64,000 nucleotides of DNA from Perilla frutescens (lineage: Eukaryota > Streptophyta > Magnoliopsida > Lamiales > Lamiaceae). Both the position numbers and the translations under genes were made by a program. The notes beneath the pieces are model-generated. The model worked only from the letters and a program-made list of their open reading frames with translations. It had not been told where the DNA came from and made no database searches. Numbering within the stretch: position 1 is the stretch's first letter; every line of letters begins with the position of its first letter. The stretch lies in contig BRKX01000004.1 in the NCBI GenBank assembly GCA_026008535.1, positions 41,296,501-41,360,500 on the forward strand, in the 5' to 3' direction. Positions 57,951 through 64,000 of this stretch are shown here, in pieces.

Positions 57951-59410
57951 TTGATTATTTTAGTAATAAGTGTACATTCATGAAAAATAACACTCTTTGT
58001 GAAATGGAGAGAGTATGTTTAACCAAATTCGTCAACAAGCACCAATTCAACTCTTTTATATTTCTCTAATTTATCCAGTATGGTGACCTACTTTATGGTT
58101 AAAAACATTTTGAGTTCGAATAGTGACAACAAATTTATCTCATTAATAAAAAAGAAAAAGGAAGTTAAAGTTGCTTATGTTACTTATAGAGAAAATTAAA
58201 CTTAATATCCCAATGTGTACTAATTTTCACAATAACCCATGCAACATACACTTGATAGCAACACTCCCCGACCTAATGTTTCGTTTTTATTTTTGTACAA
58301 ATCCATTATCCGTTAAATTTTCAGGCAACTGAAAGTCAACTCATGCCTTCGGAATTCTTCTCTTCTCCACCAATCCATGTCTAATTTTCCGACGATTAAA
58401 AGTCAAACTCATTTCGCACTACCCATATCGAATTCCGATGACTGAATTCATTGGTTTTCATCACTATAAATTTTTAAGGATGGTAGAATTTTAAAATATA
58501 TAAATTAAACGTTGGAAGTTGTGATGTTATTTTAAATACTATGTGTTATGGTATTATTATGAAAAGTCGTAAACATTGAGTATTAAGTATAAATTTTCCC
58601 GAACTTATAAAATCTAATTAAGTGACATGCATAATTTTCTGGGAATTTTCTTTTGGTCAAACATGAAGCAATTTAAATAGAAATAGAATTTTAGATCTCT
58701 TAATTAGGAAAATCAAATTTGACAAGGTAGACTGCCCTAGGGTTGGAACCAATTTCCATAGACCTCCAAAAATGGATGTGTGATTGAAGAGATGAGATTA
58801 TAGACTAATTTATTTATTTACAAGAAAGTCAGAATTAGAAGAAGCAGCCTCAAGTTAGGTTCTGGTGCTTATCCAAACAACACCTACTTTCCCCATATAT
58901 ATATAATCACTTATAAATCAAAATTTCCATTAATTATCATAAAAATATATTATTATTCATACACACACACACACTAGTAGTTTTTACTTGAATCCTTCGA
59001 TCTGTCTCGCATTTTTAATCGATAATCGTGAAACATTCTCACATAACTCATAAGACCTATTCAATGAAATATTGATCACTTTTTTCAATTTCACCACCAT
59101 AAACATTAATATTATATTGTCGGCTACTTAGTTTGTAGTTTGGTTTTTTTATTTTTTTTGGTGCCATATATCCTTTTCCAATTGACCTAATGAATTTCTC
59201 AAATCTCAAGCATTATGTCAGCACAACGAAATTGTTAACTTTTAGTACGACGATGATGTTCCAAAAGAAAAAAAAGAAAGAATTGAAACACTATTATTAC
59301 CTGACTGAAACAAAAAAAGATTACATAAATATTTGCATAATATATTAATTTCGATAATAGAAAATTTTAAAGAAATTGGCTCGTTTAAAATGATGTGCGC
59401 AGATACTTGT
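57951..59410. other. AT-rich intergenic sequence
   Basis: Nothing gene-like is visible. There is an (AC)n run near 58,962-58,974. The density of stops in all frames is high. Confidence 0.45.
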
Positions 59411-59871
59411 TAGAAGTGTGCACATGGTCGGTTCGGTACAAAATCTAAACCAAATCTACAAAATCGAATACCAAACTTCTTCAAAAATGAAAATTGAACC
59501 GAGTTTTCTGTATTTTTTCCTATTGTTACTAAATAATTTTATCAAAAGAAAAATAACATTTAAACTTGATAAATAACATATGATGTATTGGATAACTAGC
59601 AAAAAATTATATCCTATTTCAATATTAAAAATATTTAAATGTAATATTATAAATATAAATCATGAACTCTAAAATAGAAAATACAATATATAAACTAGTT
59701 AGGTTTGAGCCAAAATATTTTGGACTGGAATCAAAACCGAACCAAACTAAATCTTTGTTACTATATCCAAAATCGAACAAAAAAGATTCAAAATTATTGA
59801 ACAAACCAAACCAAATTGCTCAGTTCGATTCATTTTTTCATTTTGATTCGATTTCGCACCCCTCGTGCTTG

Positions 59872-59875
<4 letters not shown>
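59411..59875. mobile_element. possible hAT-type MITE
   Basis: It opens TAGAAGTGTGCACATGGTCGG and closes with GATTCGATTTCGCACCCCT, loosely inverted. AACCAAAC/TCGAAC words near the ends suggest a degraded GGTTCGGTT-type element. The 102-codon frame here is fortuitous. No clear target duplication. Confidence 0.35.
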
Positions 59876-59904
<29 letters not shown>

Positions 59905-61300
59905 ATTTTTCTTACAATGGCAAAAAAGACAATTAAAACTGATAAGATTAAATTTAGTTTTTTTTTTTGAGGAAAAATTTAGGGGTTTTGTCACACTATT
60001 AAATTCTAATATTAACGAAACCCATTCTAAGTTTCTCAAAAGGCAGGCAAAAAGTCTCAATAAGAGGCGTTGGAAGGAAAAAAGGTTGTTTTCCAATATC
60101 TCGTCAAATAAATCATTATTATTTGAAAAAATTATAAATATATAGTTTCCTTTTATTCTAGTTAAGTGATCATATCTTATGATTTAAATTTTGTTGTAAA
60201 TTAATTGTCATTTAAGAAAAAAATAGTTGTAATTTACTAACGAGTTTGCTCACACTTCATGTATCTTTCTCTTTGAATATATTTGTTTTTTAAAAAAGAA
60301 AAGGAAAACTACAATGACAAAGAAACAATAAAAATCCATAACACAATAAATCACTTTCGATAATCACCTTTTCTCTTGACCGAAAACATAATTAATATAC
60401 TTCGAAAAGTAAATTTAAGTAATAAAGCTCCTATCATATATACTATTATTAGCTTACGCAACAATAAGCTAACATTTTTTTATTTTTCAATAATTTAAAT
60501 TTAAAGTAAGCCCTTGATTCGTAAAACTAAATAAATATATTACGAATTTTTTAATTCACATTTAATGAGGATAAAAATAGTAGACTTTGATTTATTAAAT
60601 TCTAATAATTATGTTAATTATCAGTTCAAAACATAAATTATTGAAACATGAACCTGAGACTAAAATTATATCTGTTTTGATTCTTTTTATTTTTTTAATT
60701 ATATTTTAATGAAAACTATTTCATGAGTTATCAATTAACTTTAATATATAATATATTGAAAATAATTATAAAAAAAATTAAAAATACATAATTTTTTGAG
60801 TTTGAGATTGATAGATTAAGTATTGAATCAATAATCAATTTATTTAAAGTATTGAAACATCAGTCTAAGACCAAAAAAATGATCTATTTGGATTCTTTTT
60901 ATTTTTGTAATTATTTTTATATTATTTTGTAATGACAACTATTTCACTGAGTTACCAATTAAATTTAATAAATATATTTTTAAATTAATTTAAAAATCAA
61001 AATTGATAATATATGAGTTTTAGATTTTATAGTTCAATTATCCAATATCTAATACTAAATAGATATTAATTTATCTTCCAGTGTTCGGATTGATGATTAA
61101 TTTAGGGAGAAATTGTTAATAAGGAGGCGAAAGAGGTAATTTTTTTTTTTTGAAGAAATTTTATAACACATGTAGATAAATCACATCCTTTATTTAAATC
61201 GCGATACATAAGTTTTTTTTTTTAATAAAAGATATATATATATATATATGTATGTATATATGTGTGTGTGTGTTTGTGTGATTTGATGTAGTTTGTATAA
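59876..61300. other. AT-rich intergenic sequence with microsatellites
   Basis: A (TA)n(CA)n run at about 59,872-59,903 and (TA)n(TG)n at about 61,231-61,280. Two partly similar ~230-bp stretches around 60,655-60,830 and 60,855-61,010 share phrases such as TTGATTCTTTTTATTTTT-like and ACTATTTCA(C/T)GAGTTA, an old duplication. No gene seen. Confidence 0.5.
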
Positions 61301-61640
61301 AGCAACGCGTTGGAAAGATGGAGCAACCGTGCAAGTTAGTGTAGGTGACTGGTAAAGGGGGAGAATTTTACACGGTGGGTCCCACTAGCCTACGCGGGGG
61401 GTGCGCACGAAAAGCTATGTAGGAGGTAGAAGTGGACGCCCGCACGTGCGCACTATTAATTCATGACAACAAATCTCCCTTTCTCGGTAATTACTACTTC
61501 CCAACTATTTAATTCCACTTCCCCCTTTAGTGCTGGCCCACTCTTCTTCTAAAATTACCGACCTACCCCTTACCCTATCAAATCACATTCTCCTTCTATT
61601 ACGGATCCGGATCTCTATTCAAGTTATTTTGTACGATTTT
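61301..61640. promoter_or_regulatory. promoter-like GC-rich island with TCP site and G-box
   Basis: Within very AT-rich DNA, about 180 bp are GC-rich. It contains GTGGGTCCCAC (61,375-61,385), a perfect TCP-type site, and the palindrome CGCACGTGCG (61,441-61,450) with a CACGTG G-box core. CT-rich sequence follows. No coding frame of note follows within the window, so its target gene, if any, is unknown. Confidence 0.4.
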
Positions 61641-64000
61641 GATACAAAAACAAAGTTCATTCCTTTAGTTCTTCTTATTTTAATATTTTTCTTTTCATAT
61701 ATCTAAAACTCATTTAGAAAACTCTATAAGCCATATTGGGGTATTATATCTCATGGAAGAGATCACAATACATTAATAAATTTAATTGTTGTTTAAAAGA
61801 TATTTGTTCATATATAATGTGTTGTGATTTCTGCAGTGAAATGTATACCTCCACATACGTTATAGAATTTCTTTTTCCTTGAAATTTGCAAGAACAAGTA
61901 TTAGCGGATGGAAAAATTCAATCTATACGAGGAGACACTATCCACATTACTTCCTTAGGCAGACACATGTTCGATAATTTTGAAAATTTTAGAAAAAAGT
62001 AATCGTGTTAGTGTAGACATGGTTTAGTTATATGTAAACAAGATATATCATTGATTGTGTTTTGCGCTCTTATATTGACACATACTTTTTTTCCATGTTG
62101 GCCTGAGGAGGCATGTGAAAACCTCAAACACTGTGAAATTTTCCTTTAACAGATGAGTTCCAGTTAAGAGGATAATGTCATTCAATTGTCACAACATCAT
62201 ATAATAGCACATTGACGAATTGTTTAGTACTCACCATGTTTATGTTTAAACCAAACACACATAGAGGATGTCTATGTGAACTTTTTGTAGTCTTTCTAAG
62301 AAGATTTACCTCACTACATGCGCTTGTCACTTAAGGTTTGAGTTTGAAGGCTAAAGGGCCTTCATTGTGTTTGAAGGTTCAAGGTTGGAAATATTAGAGA
62401 GATTGTGAAATTATGTGCTAAGTAATCTTACAAGTGTTCCAAGTGATTGATGGCGTGCCTCCTTTTACATACCAACTACGGGTCTTTTTTAGCAATTTTA
62501 GAAAACTTTAATGAGAGTGGTGTTAAGTCCTTTTTGCCTGTCAATTCTTTTTTTCTTCATTTTGGTCGTATCTAGCTTCAAGTATGCTTCCTTTATTCAT
62601 TATACTAAATTCTGTTTATTTTGAGTTTTTTTAGCTCTAATTTGAATGTTGGAAGATCCTATCCACTTGTTGATTGTGCAAGCAATATTTTGTCTGAAGA
62701 TAATATTTAATTTATAGTGAGAAGTATTAGGTATATTAAAATATATAAAAATGTAAAGTATAATTTCAATTTTACCATACTTTGTAATAATTCAAGTGCC
62801 CAAAAACTAGGTGAAAATAACATAATCTAAGTTCTTCTAATAATCGCATCCAAACAATATTATTTCATAACAGATACAAACTGTGACATTATTTGTGTGA
62901 AGTTGTAACTAACAGTTGAATACATACATACATATATATATATATACACACACACCATGGTTGTATTCTAAGAAATCAAATAAAGGTAGTTGGAAGAAAA
63001 ATCAAATAAATGTAGTACTTTCATATACATATATAGTTAATATTGCAACTCAATTCATTATGTGTTTTTAATTTCTTATGTATTAAATTATTAATGTGAT
63101 TCACAAGATCAGTAACTCATCATAAGGCTATATTCGCAATTTTGTCCTTTATCATTACTTTATTGGTAGCAAATCATGACTCCCATTAAATAAGCAATTC
63201 ATTAATTAATTCCCATTACATATCTTCCTAACATACATTTTAAATCCGTATAAAGTAAAATATGTTTTTCTTTAAGTTGGGCAAGGGATTAAGATATCAT
63301 ACCCTATCTTAGACTTGTAAAAGAATAAATGATTATCTGTCTTAAAAAAATATATGAATTTTGATATATTTATAAATTTAACATGAATTTTAAAATTAGG
63401 TAATTAAGATATCAATTTTTAATTTGAGTATTATTTAACATTCTTAAATTTTGTGGGAAAAAATATATTACCAGTTCAGCCACCAACTTCTCTTTATGTC
63501 ATCATGGGTCGATCGTCAATTTAAAAAAAAACTTCGGAGCGACCGAATTTCAACATCTCTCTTTTTTTCATGTGGATGCGATTGTGAAATTTGCCCAGCT
63601 CCAATTTCTTTTTCAAAATTGAAGGTCGAATGATAGCGGTTTTGAAGATACAATAAATACGTTAGTGACTGAAATAACAATTAGTTTTTTCCCAAAAAAT
63701 TAGGGATGTTGAATATAACACCCATTAAAAAAAATCGTATTCAAGTCCGAAAAAAAGAGTACAATGAACTTTTTCAACAATTTAAGTTAATTATTTTGGT
63801 AGAGGTAAACATATATGGTAAGTACTTTTTTTCAGGGAGTTGAGCTAGTTGAGCGGTGAGATGGGCATCACAAAAAACAAAAATCATAATGAAATTAAAT
63901 TATAAGTTGATATAATAATAAGCATAATTTCATTTGTGATTCAAAAAAATTTGAACACAACGAAATGAAATTTGAAAAAAACCATCGAAATGAAATCCGC
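61641..64000. other. intergenic sequence, no gene recognised
   Basis: Between about 61,900 and 62,650 base composition is more balanced than around it, but frames are short and no domain is visible; it could be a decayed transposon or a non-coding transcript. An (AT)n(AC)n run lies at about 62,931-62,954. The 60-codon frame at 63,451-63,633 has no recognisable feature. Confidence 0.4.

Noticed and set aside
59662..59970. 102-codon frame.
   Set aside because: Low-complexity Lys/Asn/Ser product overlapping a possible MITE and a TA/CA microsatellite.

Overview
This is a plant nuclear window. It holds one intron-rich host gene, stacked LTR retrotransposons, Mutator-like (MULE), Helitron, LINE and MITE elements, and AT-rich intergenic DNA with many microsatellites. 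Intron structure, plant-type transposons and the plant-type M1 aminopeptidase point to a eudicot. Lamiales is a plausible guess from the look of the retrotransposons but cannot be proven here.

Positions 1-23,539 form a three-level nest of LTR retrotransposons. The oldest is a Ty1/copia element of Sirevirus-like layout on the minus strand (internal region 14,709-22,522; complete LTR 22,523-23,539). A Ty3/gypsy chromovirus on the minus strand (internal 6,058-11,424; complete LTR 11,425-14,090) interrupts its other LTR, of which 14,091-14,708 remains. The gypsy element's own 3' LTR (4,858-6,057) is interrupted by a third element on the plus strand, whose 3' LTR is 3,050-4,857 and whose 5' part lies off the window. 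All three are broken by stop codons or frameshifts.

Positions 23,551-33,728 are DNA transposons placed almost end to end: an Emigrant/pogo-like MITE, then three MULEs (A 24,272-28,504, B 28,528-29,740 with a Stowaway-like MITE inside, C 29,762-33,728). MULEs A and C keep pieces of FAR1-type transposase. All three carry dense arrays of a short TTAGCA motif that reverses orientation around the centre of each element. A Sirevirus-related solo LTR (about 34,115-35,941) and a young, complete copia element with matching target-site duplication (36,041-42,886) follow.

The only convincing host gene is at 46,101-54,777 (+): a PepN-type M1 metallo-aminopeptidase orthologous to Arabidopsis MPA1. I resolve 32 coding exons giving 964 residues, with a likely organellar transit peptide. 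Exons 17, 18 and 19 are 19, 5 and 12 nt long; the 12-nt exon encodes the catalytic tyrosine, and the intron after exon 17 is of GC-AG type. An old LTR with an adjacent degenerate primer-binding site lies just upstream (44,718-45,482).

Positions 54,778-64,000 are mainly intergenic: a 5'-truncated LINE with a 14-bp target duplication, a likely non-autonomous Helitron, a possible hAT-type MITE, and a GC-rich promoter-like island near 61.3-61.5 kb with a TCP-type site and a G-box palindrome. That island may belong to a gene outside the window.
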